This document shows, in pieces, positions 16,499 through 27,471 of a stretch of DNA of 64,000 nt. The DNA comes from Streptomyces qinzhouensis (GTDB lineage: Bacteria; Actinomycetota; Actinomycetes; Streptomycetales; Streptomycetaceae): positions 4,836,001-4,900,000 of the forward strand of contig NZ_CP042266.1 in the NCBI RefSeq assembly GCF_007856155.1, in the 5' to 3' direction. The notes beneath the pieces were generated by a model, which was not told the DNA's origin, searched no databases, and saw only the letters and a list, made by a program, of their open reading frames with translations. Numbering within the stretch: position 1 is the first letter of the stretch; each line of letters begins with the position of its first letter. A program made the translations under genes and the position numbers.

Positions 16499-18220
16499 GT
16501 GACCCAGACCACCGATCACGGCCCCGCCCTCCCGCAGACCCCGGAACCCCCGGTCCTGGTGCAGGGCGGCCGGAGAGCAGCCCTCATGGCCTGTCTCGTC
16601 CGGGGCGCGACTGCGGCCGGGCTCGGGCTCGGCGCGCTGACCGTCCTGGTGATGATGGTGTGGATCAGCTCTCCGTACCACGACAGCGGACCGCGCGGCG
16701 CCCTCCATGTCGCCGCCTCTCTCTGGCTGCTCGCCCACGGTACGGAGCTCGTCCGCTCCGACACCCTCTACGGCACCGCCGCCCCCGTCGGCCTCGTCCC
16801 CCTGCTGCTGGTGGCCCTCCCCGCCTGGCTGATCCACCGGGCCACCCGCGACGCCCTCGTCCCGGACGGCACCGGGCTGCGCCCCACCCCGTCACCGCGT
16901 GCCGCCGTGTGCGGGGTCGGCCTCGGCTATCTGCTGGTCGGCACCGCCGCCGCGGTGTACGCGGCCGGCGGCCCGATCGCGCCCGGCGCGCTGAGCGCGG
17001 CCTGCCGGCTGCCGCTGGTCGCCCTCGGGGCGGCGGCGACGGGGGTATGGGCCGCGAACGGCCGGCCCGTCGGCCCGCCGCCCCGCCGGCTGCCCGCCCG
17101 GCTGCGGGAGCCGCTCCTGCGTGCCGCCCTGCCCGGCAGCCGGGTCGAGACGGCCGCCCGGGCCGCGACGGCGGCCACGGCGGTCCTGGTCGGCGGTGGT
17201 GCGCTGCTGGTCGCGACCGCGCTGGTCTGGCATGCCGACGCGACCCAGGACTCCTTCCTGCATCTGGCCCGCATCTGGTCGGGGCGGCTCGCGGTGCTGC
17301 TGCTCGGTATCGCGCTGGTGCCCAATGCGGCGGTGTGGGCGGCGGCGTACGGGCTCGGCCCCGGATTCGCCCTCGGTACGGGTGCGACCGCGACGCCCCT
17401 CGCACTGTCGGGGGATCCGGCGCTGCCCGCCTTCCCGCTGGTCGCGGTCGTGCCGGCGCAGGGGCCGGGGACCCCGCTGAACTGGTCCTCGGTCCTGGTG
17501 CCGGTGGCGGCGGGGCTCGCGGTGGCGGTGTTCGGCGCGGCCCGCGGGGACACCGTGCGGCGCCGCGACACGGCGGCGGACGCCCTGCTGGCCGCGGCGT
17601 TCTGCGCGGTCGCGGTCGCGGTGCTCGCGGCGGCCGCGGGCGGTCCGCTGGGGACCGGCCGGCTCGCGGAGTTCGGACCGGTGTGGTGGTCGGCGGGGGC
17701 GGCGGCACTGCTGTGGACGGCGGGGATCGGGGTGCCGGGGGCGCTGGTGGTACGGGAGTGGCGGGGGAGGGGTACCGGTTTGATGGCGGTGGTACGGGCG
17801 AGAGCCGCGGCCGAGGCGCCGGAACCGCAACCGCCGCTTCCGGCCCCGGTCCCGGCGGGAGCCACGGCTCGGGCGGCCCCGGCCGGACCCACGGCGCCCG
17901 AAACCGTGAGGAAGCCGACCGGCCGCGGGACCGCACCGCTCCGCGCCCCGAAGGCCCCGGCCCAGGCGAAGGCCCTGGATGTGCTGGACACGCTGGACGC
18001 GGAGGCGGAACCGTACGACTATCTGCCGCCGGACGGCTGGACCGGGCGGCGGACGGCCACCGAGAGCACCCCGGCCGCGTTCCCGGTGACCTCGGTGAAC
18101 TCCGTGGACCCGGCCCGCCCGTGGGCCGCCCCGCCGAGCCCCTGGCCGAGCGCCCCCTCGCCCGCCCGGCCGCCCGACCGCCCGGAACCCGCGGCCGACG
18201 GGGACCGGCCGGAGAGCTGA
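16499..18220 (+). CDS. Polytopic membrane protein, PerM/DUF6350 family
   Basis: A 573-residue integral membrane protein with about ten hydrophobic segments in the first 430 residues, then a Pro/Ala-rich cytoplasmic tail. It starts at GTG 16499 ([12 protein letters not shown]) with GGGAGC upstream. The position between sucD and purN and the sequence type match the actinobacterial DUF6350 family, annotated cell division protein PerM after the mycobacterial protein that stabilises the division septum. Function in Streptomyces is inferred from the family only. It converges on the gene at 18363. Confidence 0.75.
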   Translation: MTQTTDHGPALPQTPEPPVLVQGGRRAALMACLVRGATAAGLGLGALTVLVMMVWISSPYHDSGPRGALHVAASLWLLAHGTELVRSDTLYGTAAPVGLVPLLLVALPAWLIHRATRDALVPDGTGLRPTPSPRAAVCGVGLGYLLVGTAAAVYAAGGPIAPGALSAACRLPLVALGAAATGVWAANGRPVGPPPRRLPARLREPLLRAALPGSRVETAARAATAATAVLVGGGALLVATALVWHADATQDSFLHLARIWSGRLAVLLLGIALVPNAAVWAAAYGLGPGFALGTGATATPLALSGDPALPAFPLVAVVPAQGPGTPLNWSSVLVPVAAGLAVAVFGAARGDTVRRRDTAADALLAAAFCAVAVAVLAAAAGGPLGTGRLAEFGPVWWSAGAAALLWTAGIGVPGALVVREWRGRGTGLMAVVRARAAAEAPEPQPPLPAPVPAGATARAAPAGPTAPETVRKPTGRGTAPLRAPKAPAQAKALDVLDTLDAEAEPYDYLPPDGWTGRRTATESTPAAFPVTSVNSVDPARPWAAPPSPWPSAPSPARPPDRPEPAADGDRPES

Positions 18221-18287
18221 CCCCGCCGGACACCGGACACCCGACGCCGGATGCCGGACACCGGACGTCCGGACCGGTAAGCCGGAA

Positions 18288-18320
18288 GGCCCGGCCCGGG
18301 ATGTTCTCCCGGGCCGGGCC
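18288..18320. terminator. Bidirectional terminator between convergent membrane protein genes
   Basis: Perfect 14-bp inverted repeat (18288-18301 / 18307-18320, arms GGCCCGGCCCGGGA and TCCCGGGCCGGGCC) with a 5-nt loop. It is preceded by a degenerate CCGGACACC repeat (18226-18276). Confidence 0.75.
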
Positions 18321-18362
18321 CTCACGATCGCGTACCGCGCGTCCCGCGCGTACCGGCTCCGC

Positions 18363-19112
18363 TCAGTCCTTGACTCCGTACACATCCCGCAACGGCTCCG
18401 GCAGCTTGCTGTTGCACGCCGACTGGGCCGTCTTGGTCAGCGCGTCCCGCTCACAGACGAAGAAGTCGCGGTAGACGAGCTGCGCCGTGTACATCGAGCC
18501 CACCACCAGCAGGGTGATCACGGACATCACCAGACCGGCGATGGCACTGGTCCGCTGGGTGCGCCGGACGGTCTGGGGTGAAGGACCGCCCGCCTGGGCC
18601 GTGGCGTCCGGCGGCTTCGGCGCCGTCCGCAGCGCGCTGATCGCCCAGTACAGGGCGGGGGCGCCGAGGATGAGGCCGATCTCCGGGAAGTCGAGGAAGA
18701 GCGTGAAGAACAGCGCCCACAGACCCGCGATCATGGCGTACCGCGCATGCCGCTGCGCCGGGTCGGTGGGGTCCCACTTGGGCCCGCTGCCCTGGGAGCC
18801 GTTCTCCGGGGAGTTCGAGCCGGGGCGGCCGCCGAAGCCGCCCCCGGAGGAGCGCCCGGGCTGGCGGCTGCTCCACTGGCTGCCCCATCCGGAACGGCCG
18901 CCACCGGACGAACCGGAGTCGCCGCCGTCGCCGGAGCCGCTGTTACCGCCGCCGTTGCCGTCGGCGTCCGGTCCCCGGTCCTCGTCGGGGCGGCGCGGCT
19001 GCCAGGGCTGGTCGGGCCGGCCCTCCGGCGGCGGCGCGAAGGGGTTGTTGTCGTCGGTGGACTGGCGCTCCCGCGGCAACAGGAGGTCCGTACGGCGGCG
19101 TCGGTCCCGCAT
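18363..19112 (-). CDS. Membrane protein of unknown function with disordered Gly/Ser/Pro N-terminus
   Basis: 249 residues. The first 130 are disordered (NNPFAPPPEGRPDQPWQPRR, then a Gly/Ser-rich stretch). Two hydrophobic hairpin segments follow near 140-175 (IAGLWALFFTLFLDFPEIGLILGAPALYWAI) and one near 200-220. The extracytoplasmic C-terminus has two cysteines (VCERD, SACNSK) that could form a disulfide. The layout resembles DUF4190-type proteins, but I cannot place it firmly. ATG 19112 has only a distant GGGGAAG; a TTG 13 codons in is possible. Divergent from purN. Confidence 0.65.
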   Translation of the reverse strand: MRDRRRRTDLLLPRERQSTDDNNPFAPPPEGRPDQPWQPRRPDEDRGPDADGNGGGNSGSGDGGDSGSSGGGRSGWGSQWSSRQPGRSSGGGFGGRPGSNSPENGSQGSGPKWDPTDPAQRHARYAMIAGLWALFFTLFLDFPEIGLILGAPALYWAISALRTAPKPPDATAQAGGPSPQTVRRTQRTSAIAGLVMSVITLLVVGSMYTAQLVYRDFFVCERDALTKTAQSACNSKLPEPLRDVYGVKD

Positions 19113-19149
19113 CTGGTGAACGTCTTCCCCTCAGACCCGATGCACCTGG

Positions 19150-19179
19150 GGTCTTGTGTTGTCGGGTCTTGTGTTGTCG
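19150..19179. repeat. Perfect 15-bp tandem duplication in the purN divergent promoter region
   Basis: GGTCTTGTGTTGTCG is present twice, head to tail (19150-19164 and 19165-19179), about 40-65 bp upstream of the minus-strand membrane protein gene. Confidence 0.8.
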
Positions 19180-19322
19180 TCGTGCCCGTCGGGGACGGGT
19201 GGTTGCCCCCTGACGCTACCTCCCGGCCGCGCCCCCGTCCCGTGGGGGCCTTCCTGTGTGCCGGTATCGTTGCTGACGGTCGGCCCTTTCGTAGAGTTCC
19301 CCGTATCGAGGGGCACGATTCG

Positions 19323-19340
19323 TTTGTGCGACCACACAAA
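19323..19340. promoter_or_regulatory. Inverted repeat (candidate operator) just upstream of purN
   Basis: TTTGTG-N6-CACAAA at 19323-19340, 30 nt before the purN start, where a repressor would block initiation or elongation. Spacing does not fit Rex (which needs 8 nt between the outer pentamers). The protein that binds is unknown. Confidence 0.35.
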
Positions 19341-19369
19341 GTCGAGCCGTACACGAAAGAGATACCGCC

Positions 19370-19999
19370 GTGGCCCCCGCCTCCGCCCGCCCCGCGCGCA
19401 TCGTCGTCCTCGTCTCCGGTTCTGGTACGAACCTCCAGGCCCTGCTGGACGCCATCGCCGCCGACCCGGACGGCTTCGGCGCCCGGATCGTCGCCGTCGG
19501 GGCCGACCGGACCGGTATCGCCGGTCTGGAGCGGGCCGAGCGCGCCGGACTGCCGACGTTCGTCTGCCGGGTCAAGGACCATCCGACCCGGGAGGCCTGG
19601 GACCGCGCGCTGGCCGAGGCCACCGAAGCGTACGAGCCCGACTTCGTCGTCTCGGCCGGCTTCATGAAGATCGTGGGCAAGGAGTTCCTCGCCCGTTTCG
19701 GCGGGCGCTGCGTCAATACGCACCCCGCCCTGCTGCCCAGTTTTCCCGGTGCCCACGGGGTGCGGGACGCACTCGCGTACGGCGCCAAGGTCACCGGGTG
19801 CACCGTCCACTTCGTCGACGACGGCGTCGACACCGGGCCGGTCATCGCGCAGGGCGTGGTGACGGTCCGGGACGAGGACGACGAAGCCGCTCTGCACGAG
19901 CGCATCAAGGAAATCGAGCGCGCGCTGCTCGTCGAGGTCGTCGGCCGACTGGCCCGTGACGGCTATCGCATCGAGGGACGAAAGGTTGTTTTCCCGTGA
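19370..19999 (+). CDS. purN: Phosphoribosylglycinamide formyltransferase (GART)
   Basis: 209 residues, full length. Start GTG 19370 ([21 protein letters not shown]), preceded by GAAAGAG. The [13 protein letters not shown] loop binds the ribonucleotide phosphate. [13 protein letters not shown] holds the catalytic Asn and His, and [14 protein letters not shown] holds the conserved Asp. It transfers the formyl group of 10-formyl-THF to GAR in de novo purine synthesis. The stop overlaps the purH start by GTGA (19996-19999), so the two are translationally coupled. Confidence 0.97.
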   Translation: MAPASARPARIVVLVSGSGTNLQALLDAIAADPDGFGARIVAVGADRTGIAGLERAERAGLPTFVCRVKDHPTREAWDRALAEATEAYEPDFVVSAGFMKIVGKEFLARFGGRCVNTHPALLPSFPGAHGVRDALAYGAKVTGCTVHFVDDGVDTGPVIAQGVVTVRDEDDEAALHERIKEIERALLVEVVGRLARDGYRIEGRKVVFP

Positions 20000-21570
20000 C
20001 TGTTGAGGCTCCCCCGAGCGGCAAGCGGCCCATCCGGCGGGCGCTGGTCAGCGTGTACGACAAGACCGGTCTGGAGGAGCTCGCCCGCGGTCTGCACGAG
20101 GCGGGCGTCCAGCTCGTCTCCACCGGCTCGACCGCCGGGCGAATCGCCGCGGCCGGGGTGCCGGTCGTCAAGGTCGAGGATCTGACCGGCTTCCCGGAGT
20201 GCCTGGACGGCCGGGTCAAGACACTGCACCCGCGCGTCCACGCCGGCATCCTCGCCGATCTGCGTCTCGACGCGCACCGCGAGCAGCTGGAGGAACTGGG
20301 CGTCGAGCCCTTTGACCTGGTCGTGGTCAACCTCTACCCGTTCCGGGCGACCGTCGCGTCCGGCGCCGGATACGACGAATGCGTCGAGCAGATCGACATC
20401 GGCGGTCCGTCGATGGTCCGCGCCGCCGCCAAGAATCACCCCTCGGTCGCGGTCGTCACCAGCCCCGGACGGTACGCGGACGTGCTCGCCGCGGTCGCCG
20501 ACGGCGGCTTCGACCTGACCGCGCGCCGGGGCCTGGCCGCCGAGGCGTTCGCCCACACCGCCGCGTACGACGTGGAGGTCGCCAACTGGTTCGCGGCCCA
20601 GGCCCCGGCGGTGGACTCCGGCGGTGACTTCCCCGAGTTCCTGGGCGCGGCCTACCAGCGGGCCGGGGTGCTGCGGTACGGCGAGAACCCGCACCAGGGC
20701 GCCGCGCTGTACGTCGACGGCAAGGGCGGGCTGCCCGGCGCCGAGCAGCTGCACGGCAAGGAGATGTCGTACAACAACTACACGGACACCGAGGCCGCCT
20801 GGCGGGCCGCCTGGGACCACAGTGAGCCGTGTGTCGCGATCATCAAGCACGCCAATCCGTGCGGGATCGCGATCGGCGCGGATGTCGCCGAGGCGCACCG
20901 CAAGGCGCACGCCTGTGACCCGCTGTCCGCCTTCGGCGGTGTGATCGCGGTCAACCGCCCGGTGTCGGTGGCGATGGCCGAGCAGGTCGCCGAGGTCTTC
21001 ACCGAGGTCATCGTGGCCCCGGGGTACGAGGACGGCGCGATCGAGGTGCTCGCCAAGAAGAAGAACATCCGGGTGCTGCGGTGCGCGGACGCGCCCGCGT
21101 CGCCGGTCGAGCTGAAGCTCATCGAGGGCGGTGCGCTGCTCCAGGCGGCCGACCGGCTCCAGGCCGACGGCGACTCCCCGGCGAACTGGACCCTGGCGGC
21201 CGGTGACCCGTTGTCGGAGGCCGAGCTGGCGGAGCTGGCCTTCGCCTGGCGGGCCTGCCGCGCGGTGAAGTCGAACGCGATCCTGCTCGCCAAGGACGGC
21301 GCGTCCGTCGGCGTCGGGATGGGCCAGGTCAACCGGGTCGACTCGGCGAAGCTCGCGGTCGAGCGGGCGGGGGAGGAGCGGGCCCGGGGTTCGTACGCCG
21401 CGTCCGACGCCTTCTTCCCGTTCCCGGACGGGGCCGAGATCCTGATCGCCGCCGGGGTACGGGCGATTGTCCAGCCGGGCGGTTCGGTGCGGGACGAGCT
21501 GGTGGTCGAGGCGGCCCGGAAGGCGGGCGCGACGATGTACTTCACCGGGACGCGCCACTTCTTCCACTGA
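19996..21570 (+). CDS. purH: Bifunctional AICAR transformylase / IMP cyclohydrolase
   Basis: 524 residues. The N-terminal IMP cyclohydrolase (MGS-like) domain begins [19 protein letters not shown] and includes [13 protein letters not shown]. The C-terminal transformylase domain has the Lys-His catalytic motif KHANPCG and the end ...[13 protein letters not shown] typical of the family. It performs the last two steps of IMP synthesis using 10-formyl-THF. Its substrate ZMP (AICAR) and the derived ZTP are the ligands of the riboswitch upstream of glyA at 33.0 kb. Coupled to purN by GTGA overlap. Confidence 0.97.
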   Translation: MTVEAPPSGKRPIRRALVSVYDKTGLEELARGLHEAGVQLVSTGSTAGRIAAAGVPVVKVEDLTGFPECLDGRVKTLHPRVHAGILADLRLDAHREQLEELGVEPFDLVVVNLYPFRATVASGAGYDECVEQIDIGGPSMVRAAAKNHPSVAVVTSPGRYADVLAAVADGGFDLTARRGLAAEAFAHTAAYDVEVANWFAAQAPAVDSGGDFPEFLGAAYQRAGVLRYGENPHQGAALYVDGKGGLPGAEQLHGKEMSYNNYTDTEAAWRAAWDHSEPCVAIIKHANPCGIAIGADVAEAHRKAHACDPLSAFGGVIAVNRPVSVAMAEQVAEVFTEVIVAPGYEDGAIEVLAKKKNIRVLRCADAPASPVELKLIEGGALLQAADRLQADGDSPANWTLAAGDPLSEAELAELAFAWRACRAVKSNAILLAKDGASVGVGMGQVNRVDSAKLAVERAGEERARGSYAASDAFFPFPDGAEILIAAGVRAIVQPGGSVRDELVVEAARKAGATMYFTGTRHFFH

Positions 21571-21598
21571 TTCCGCCGCGGTCGGCGGTCGCCGATGT

Positions 21599-21640
21599 GC
21601 GGAAGGCCGCGCACCCCGGGGAGGGTGCGCGGCCTTCCGC
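21599..21640 (+). terminator. Strong terminator after purNH
   Basis: Perfect 18-bp stem (21599-21616 / 21623-21640, left arm GCGGAAGGCCGCGCACCC) with a 6-nt loop, followed by TTTC; 28 nt after the purH stop. Confidence 0.85.
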
Positions 21641-21819
21641 TTTCGGGCGCGGTCCGGCGGCCGCCGTCCGGCGTGCGGCGGTCCGGGGCGAGCGGTGCTC
21701 CGGACGGGACGCTGCGGACGGTGCGGCGCCCGGCCGGAGGGCCGGGCGCCGGGCTTTCGAACGCGGTCACCCGGCTCCGGGTGCCGCCGACGGGCGGTCT
21801 GCGCTCCGCCGCCGGGGTT

Positions 21820-21872
21820 CAGGCCCTTCAGGTCTTCAGACCTTTCAGACCTTTCGGGTCTTCAGACCCTTC
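21820..21872 (-). repeat. Tandem short-hairpin array directly after the RDD gene
   Basis: On the minus strand, starting at the RDD stop codon, a degenerate AAGGTCTG(A) unit repeats about five times. It forms two hairpins with UGAA tetraloops, GGGUC-UGAA-GACCC and AGGUC-UGAA-GACCU, with further imperfect copies. It probably acts in 3'-end formation or protection. The rest of the purH-RDD gap (21641-21819) is GC-rich and holds no gene. Confidence 0.55.
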
Positions 21873-22527
21873 AGGCCTTGATGACGACGGTGGCGCAGAC
21901 CTTGTCGGCGAAGGTCTGCTTCTTCTCGTCCCACAGCGGCCACAGATAGCCGAGGTAGCACGGGATCGCGTCCAGGATGTGGGCCAGCTGGCGGACGAAG
22001 GCCATGCCGAAGCCGATGGTCGAGCCGTCGCTCTCCCGCAGCACCTTGATGCCCAGGGCCTTCTTGCCCGGGGTCTGGCCGGTGCTGCCCTCCTGTATCC
22101 GCAGCCACACGAAGAGACCGATGGCGACCACGAAGGACGCCATGAGCAGGGTCATCGAATCGGTGGCGGCGGCGAGCATATTGAGGATGAAGTACGGGAC
22201 CGAGCTGATCAGCCCGTCGATCAGCGTGGCGCCGAGGCGCAGTCCCCAGTGCGCCGGCTCCGGCATCCCGCCGCCGTAGCCCGCGTCCCCGGGGTAGCCG
22301 CCGTAGGGCTGGACCGGGGTGGTCGGGGGCTGCGGATAGCCGTACTGCGGCTGGTCGTAGGGCTGCTGGGGCTGGCCGTAAGCGGGCTGGCCCTGCTGCG
22401 GGTAGCCGTAACCGGGCCGGCCGCCCGCGGGCTGGCCGTAACCCGGGTTCTGGCCGTAGCCCTGGCCCTGCCCATAGCCCTGGCCGGGCTGCTGGCCGTA
22501 AGGATTGTTGGGGTCGCCGAAACTCAT
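21871..22527 (-). CDS. RDD family membrane protein with Gly/Tyr/Gln-rich N-terminus
   Basis: 218 residues. The first 85 are a prion-like GYGQ/PQQG repeat region (start [17 protein letters not shown]). The RDD domain (about 95-215) begins [15 protein letters not shown] (the Arg-x-x-x-x-x-x-Asp that names the family). It has three hydrophobic segments and [13 protein letters not shown], the conserved cytoplasmic loop. RDD proteins are small membrane proteins of mostly unknown role, some linked to ion transport. ATG 22527 is preceded by GGAGGAAAA. Divergent from folD. Confidence 0.85.
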   Translation of the reverse strand: MSFGDPNNPYGQQPGQGYGQGQGYGQNPGYGQPAGGRPGYGYPQQGQPAYGQPQQPYDQPQYGYPQPPTTPVQPYGGYPGDAGYGGGMPEPAHWGLRLGATLIDGLISSVPYFILNMLAAATDSMTLLMASFVVAIGLFVWLRIQEGSTGQTPGKKALGIKVLRESDGSTIGFGMAFVRQLAHILDAIPCYLGYLWPLWDEKKQTFADKVCATVVIKA

Positions 22528-22684
22528 GGCGGTTTTCCTCCGTTGACAGACGCGGGGACGGCGCGGTCCGTGCGGGAGGAAGAACAGGGGGTGGGTTTGC
22601 GGATATCCCCCCGAATCCGCCGCGACACGATAACCCCATCATCGTCCTGTTCGGCCCGATGACTTGTCCAGCCGATACGCGGAG

Positions 22685-22702
22685 TGTTGTGCAAGCGCAA
22701 CA
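22685..22702. promoter_or_regulatory. 18-bp near-perfect palindrome upstream of folD
   Basis: TGTTGTGCAAGCGCAACA at 22685-22702 has only one mismatched base pair. It lies 102 nt upstream of folD and 158 nt upstream of the divergent RDD gene. Candidate operator for either. The binding protein is not identifiable from the window. Confidence 0.4.
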
Positions 22703-22803
22703 TCGGCATTTCCGGGCAATCCGGGCGGCGAGTGCCCTTCGGGGCCGTCCGCTCCCCGGACCGGAATTGGAACCGGGAAGGGTCCATCCGCGAGAATGGA
22801 TGT

Positions 22804-23667
22804 ATGACCGCCCAGATTCTCGATGGCAAGGCCACCGCAGCCGCGATCAAGTCCGAACTGACCGCCCGGGTGGCGGCGCTCAAGGAGAAGGGAGTGGTCC
22901 CGGGGCTCGGCACCCTTCTCGTCGGAGACGACCCGGGCAGCCGCTGGTACGTCAACGGCAAGCACCGTGACTGCGCCCAGGTCGGCATCGCGTCGATTCA
23001 GCGCGAACTGCCCGACACCGCCACCCAGGAGGAGATCGAGGCGGTCGTCCGGGAACTCAACGAGAACCCCGAGTGCACCGGCTACATCGTCCAGCTCCCG
23101 CTCCCCAAGGGCATCGACACCAACCGCGTCCTGGAGCTGATGGACCCGGCCAAGGACGCCGACGGGCTGCACCCGACCAGCCTGGGCCGGCTGGTGCTCG
23201 GCGTGCCGGGGCCGCTGCCCTGCACCCCGTACGGCATCGTGCAGTTGCTGCGCCGCCACGGTGTGGAGATCAACGGCGCGAACGTGGTGGTCGTCGGCCG
23301 CGGGATCACGATCGGGCGGCCCATGCCGCTGGTGCTCACCCGTAAGTCGGAGAACGCGACGGTGACGCAGTGCCACACCGGTACGCGCGATCTGTCCGCG
23401 CATCTGAAGCAGGCGGACATCATCGTCGCCGCTGCCGGGGTGCCGCACCTGGTCAAGCCGGAGGATGTGAAGCCGGGCGCCGCGGTGCTGGACGTCGGCG
23501 TCAGCCGGGACGAGAACGGCAAGATCGTCGGGGATGTGCACCCCGGGGTCGCTGAGGTCGCCGGCTGGGTCGCCCCGAACCCGGGCGGCGTCGGCCCGAT
23601 GACCCGTGCCCAGCTGCTGGTGAACGTGGTCGAGGCGGCGGAGCGCGCGGCCGACGCGGGGAACTGA
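22804..23667 (+). CDS. folD: Methylenetetrahydrofolate dehydrogenase / methenyl-THF cyclohydrolase
   Basis: 287 residues, standard length. ATG 22804 is chosen from the conserved [16 protein letters not shown] start; the ribosome binding site is weak. The active-site YxxxK motif is SRWYVNGK. The folate-site block LPLPKGID and the NADP-binding [14 protein letters not shown] are intact (most FolD have GRSxxVG; here GRGITIG). It converts 5,10-methylene-THF to 10-formyl-THF, which purN and purH consume. DUF3017 follows 24 nt downstream, as in other Streptomyces. Confidence 0.95.
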   Translation: MTAQILDGKATAAAIKSELTARVAALKEKGVVPGLGTLLVGDDPGSRWYVNGKHRDCAQVGIASIQRELPDTATQEEIEAVVRELNENPECTGYIVQLPLPKGIDTNRVLELMDPAKDADGLHPTSLGRLVLGVPGPLPCTPYGIVQLLRRHGVEINGANVVVVGRGITIGRPMPLVLTRKSENATVTQCHTGTRDLSAHLKQADIIVAAAGVPHLVKPEDVKPGAAVLDVGVSRDENGKIVGDVHPGVAEVAGWVAPNPGGVGPMTRAQLLVNVVEAAERAADAGN

Positions 23668-23691
23668 GCGGAGCTACGGAGGAGACCGGCC

Positions 23692-24453
23692 ATGGCCGTA
23701 CGGACGAACGACGACCGGGAGACGGGCGCGGGTACCGGCGACGGTGAACGGCCGCCCGCGGCCGGTGCCGCCGACGGCACGGCCGGAGCCGCCGGAGCCG
23801 GGGACGGTTCCGGAAGCGGTACGTCATCCGCCGCCTCCGGGAGCGGTACGGATACGGCTCCCGGCTCCGGCGCGGATCGGGGCGCGGCCGCCGGGGCGGG
23901 CTCCGCCGAGGACGCGGCCGGTACCGCTTCCGACGCGCCCGAGCCCGAGCCCGAGCCCGAGAGCGAGAGCGAGAGCGGGACCGAGCCCGAGGCCGGGACC
24001 GGGACCGACAGTGGTGGTGGCGACAGCACCGGCAGCGGTACGGGCTCGACGCGGCGTCCGCCCGCCCTGACCACGGACACCGCGCGGCCGGAGGGCGGCG
24101 GCCGGGCCGCACCGGGCGACGCCCCCGCCCCCGCCCGGCAGTGGCCGCTGCTCACGGTGCTCGGCCTGGTCGGGTTCGGCCTGGTGATCGTGGGGATCGA
24201 TCCGTTCGCCGAAGCGGCCCGGGTCGGCACGCTGCTGATCGGCCTCTCCCTGATCGCGGCCGCCGTAATGCGCCGGATGATCCCGTCGGTCGGCATGCTG
24301 GCCGTACGGTCGCGCTTCACGGACATGATCACGTACGGCGTGCTCGGCACGGTCATCTCGCTGCTCGCGCTGATGATGCAGCCCAACCCTTGGCTCGAGG
24401 TCCCGTTCCTCGAGGACGTGGTCCACTTCCTCGTCGGCCGCGAGACCGGCTGA
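23692..24453 (+). CDS. DUF3017 membrane protein with acidic low-complexity N-terminus
   Basis: 253 residues. ATG 23692 follows GGAG. The first 145 residues are a disordered Gly/Ser/Glu/Pro-rich region including a PEPEPESESESG run from a hexameric DNA repeat (about 23938-23975). The DUF3017 domain (about 150-250) has three hydrophobic segments (LLTVLGLVGFGLVIV, VGTLLIGLSLIAAAVM, MITYGVLGTVISLLALM). Only the membrane domain is likely to be conserved. It is co-transcribed with folD. Function unknown. Confidence 0.85.
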   Translation: MAVRTNDDRETGAGTGDGERPPAAGAADGTAGAAGAGDGSGSGTSSAASGSGTDTAPGSGADRGAAAGAGSAEDAAGTASDAPEPEPEPESESESGTEPEAGTGTDSGGGDSTGSGTGSTRRPPALTTDTARPEGGGRAAPGDAPAPARQWPLLTVLGLVGFGLVIVGIDPFAEAARVGTLLIGLSLIAAAVMRRMIPSVGMLAVRSRFTDMITYGVLGTVISLLALMMQPNPWLEVPFLEDVVHFLVGRETG

Positions 24454-24495
24454 CCGGAGCCGTCGCCGGCCGCGAGACCGGCTCCGCAGCCGTAC

Positions 24496-24533
24496 GGCGC
24501 CCGCCACCCTCCGACGCGAGGGCGGCGGGCGCC
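24496..24533 (+). terminator. Terminator after folD-DUF3017
   Basis: 16-nt arms (24496-24511 / 24518-24533) with one A-C mismatch; outer stem GGCGCCCGCC/GGCGGGCGCC, inner CCCTC/GAGGG, 6-nt loop. Confidence 0.7.
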
Positions 24534-24737
24534 GCCGTGTTCGCCCCCGGGCCGTTGTGATCCGTGGCACGGCGGTGACCGTTCCGCCGCGGTGTGATCG
24601 TCGGTCCGGGATGGGAGACTGGAGCGCCGGACCGGAGGACGCGCGGTACGGGGAGCCGCGCCGTCGCCGCGGGCGAGCCGCCGCCCGCTCCGGTCCCTGA
24701 CCGGGCGGGGAGTGCCGGGGGAGTAGGGGGTAGGACA

Positions 24738-26132
24738 TTGCCTCAGTGGAAGGCGCTGCCGGAGGGGCTGGACCCGGACATCCGGGAGCTCACCGAGCAA
24801 CTGCGCCGGATTGTCGACGGCAGCGGGCTCGACATCGCCCAGCTCTCCGTCGCGACCGGCTTCGGCGTCACGTCCTGGGAGCGGTATCTCGACGGGCGGA
24901 TCCTGCCGCCGGAGCGGGCGATCGCGGCGCTCGCGGAGCGGACCGGAGCCGGTGTCCACGGGCTGACCTCCCTGCGGTCGCGGGCCGAACGCGCCTGGCG
25001 CCGGCTGGAGGCGGGCCGGGACCGGGCGACCGAGCAGCTGAGGGTGGCGCGGACCCGGGAATGGGCCTCGGTCCCCAAGCCCAAACCGGCCGCGGCACCG
25101 CCGTCGGCCCCCGGGGCTCCCGGCGGCACCGCTCCGGCGGCCCCGGACCCGCTGGGCCCGGACCCTCTTGGCTCGGACCCGCTTGGCCCGGACCCGCTCG
25201 GTCCGGAGATCCTCGGCCCGGGGTTCTCCGGTCCCGAGGCGGTCGGCCCGGCCACGACGGGTGCCGAAGTGCCCGCCGCACACACCCCGTCCGCGGACTC
25301 TGCCGACTCTGCCGGCTCCACCGACTCCGCCGCCCCCTCCGGCGCTTCCCGGCCGGACAACGGACCGTCCCCCTGGAACGCGGTCCTGATCGACGACGGC
25401 GGCCCGGCGACCCCGCCGCAGGCGTTCGTCGTACCCGAGGGTGGCGGCCGGGCGGCGGCGCGCCGGGCCAGACGGGCCGCGGAAGCGGCGGCAGCCGGAA
25501 ACACCCAGCCACCGCCCGCGGCCGAGGCCACCACCCCCACCAGCGTCCCCGGTTCCGGTTCCGGTTCCGGTTCGGGGGTGGGCGCGAGGTCCTCCGGGGT
25601 CGACAAGCGGCGGATCGCGCTGTTTCTGTCCGGGGTCGCCGGGGCGCTCGCGCTCATCGTGGCGGCCGTCCTGTTCACCGATCTCGGCGCCACCGGCGGC
25701 GGGGCCGACGGCGACCGCGACCGGACCGAGCCGGTGGCCAAGGTTCCGCCCGCCCCCTCCCGGAGCGCCGGCGGCACCCCGTCGGCACCCCCCGCGGGCG
25801 TCAAGTGCACGGGCGCGGAATGCACGGGCAAGAACCCCGAGAAGATGGGCTGCGGCGGGAACTTCGCGCGCACGGTGTCCCAGGCGACCGTCGGCAAGGC
25901 CCGCATCGAAGTCCGGTTCAGCCAGGTCTGTCAGGCGGCCTGGGCCCGGCTGGTGGACGCTTCGACCGGTGACTCCGTCGACATCAGCGTCGGAGGCAAG
26001 GGCCGGCAGACCGGCACGGTCAACGGCGAGAGCGACGCCTACACCCCCATGACGGCGGCCGTTAAGGGCTCGGACGCGAAGGCGTGCGCCAAGCTGACCA
26101 ACGGCACCACGGCGTGCACCGTCGTCCAGTGA
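24738..26132 (+). CDS. XRE-family HTH protein with membrane anchor and extracellular DUF2690 domain
   Basis: 464 residues from TTG 24738, chosen because GGGGGTAGG precedes it and PQWKALPEGLDPDIRELTEQLR is the usual start of this Streptomyces family. The N-terminal HTH (about 25-75, IAQLSVATGFGVTSWERYL) is followed by a helical segment. A long Pro/Gly/Asp linker contains a PDPLG repeat from a 15-bp DNA tandem repeat (25147-25212). A single membrane segment lies at about 295-320 (IALFLSGVAGALALIVAAVLF). Outside is a Cys-rich DUF2690 domain (KCTGAECTG... MGCGG...). The layout suggests a one-component transmembrane sensor-regulator; the ligand is unknown. Confidence 0.85.
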   Translation: MPQWKALPEGLDPDIRELTEQLRRIVDGSGLDIAQLSVATGFGVTSWERYLDGRILPPERAIAALAERTGAGVHGLTSLRSRAERAWRRLEAGRDRATEQLRVARTREWASVPKPKPAAAPPSAPGAPGGTAPAAPDPLGPDPLGSDPLGPDPLGPEILGPGFSGPEAVGPATTGAEVPAAHTPSADSADSAGSTDSAAPSGASRPDNGPSPWNAVLIDDGGPATPPQAFVVPEGGGRAAARRARRAAEAAAAGNTQPPPAAEATTPTSVPGSGSGSGSGVGARSSGVDKRRIALFLSGVAGALALIVAAVLFTDLGATGGGADGDRDRTEPVAKVPPAPSRSAGGTPSAPPAGVKCTGAECTGKNPEKMGCGGNFARTVSQATVGKARIEVRFSQVCQAAWARLVDASTGDSVDISVGGKGRQTGTVNGESDAYTPMTAAVKGSDAKACAKLTNGTTACTVVQ

Positions 26133-26216
26133 CCTCCCGGTCCGGAGCCCCTGCCCGAACGGGGAGTGAGGAAGGCAACGAGGGGCTGGCGGATCGAGGC
26201 GGCACGGGTCGGATAG

Positions 26217-27362
<1,146 letters not shown>

Positions 27363-27376
27363 GCCTTCCCCATCGC

Positions 27377-27427
27377 GAACGGACCCCGGGTCCGGCACCT
27401 CGAAGGTGCCGGACCCGGGGTCCGTTC
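27377..27427. terminator. 23-bp perfect hairpin, bidirectional terminator mdh / SDR
   Basis: Arms 27377-27399 and 27405-27427 are exact complements (left arm ends GGGTCCGGCACC), with a TCGAA loop. It sits between two convergent stops (27362 and 27472). Confidence 0.9.
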
Positions 27428-27471
27428 TGTCCGTGCGCTCACCGATCCGGCCTGATCCGAAAGGGAGCTTC

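Noticed and set aside
19131..19337. 68-codon minus-strand ORF with DNTRPDNTRP repeat in the purN promoter
   Set aside because: It exists because of the 15-bp tandem DNA repeat, lacks a ribosome binding site and overlaps the promoter region.
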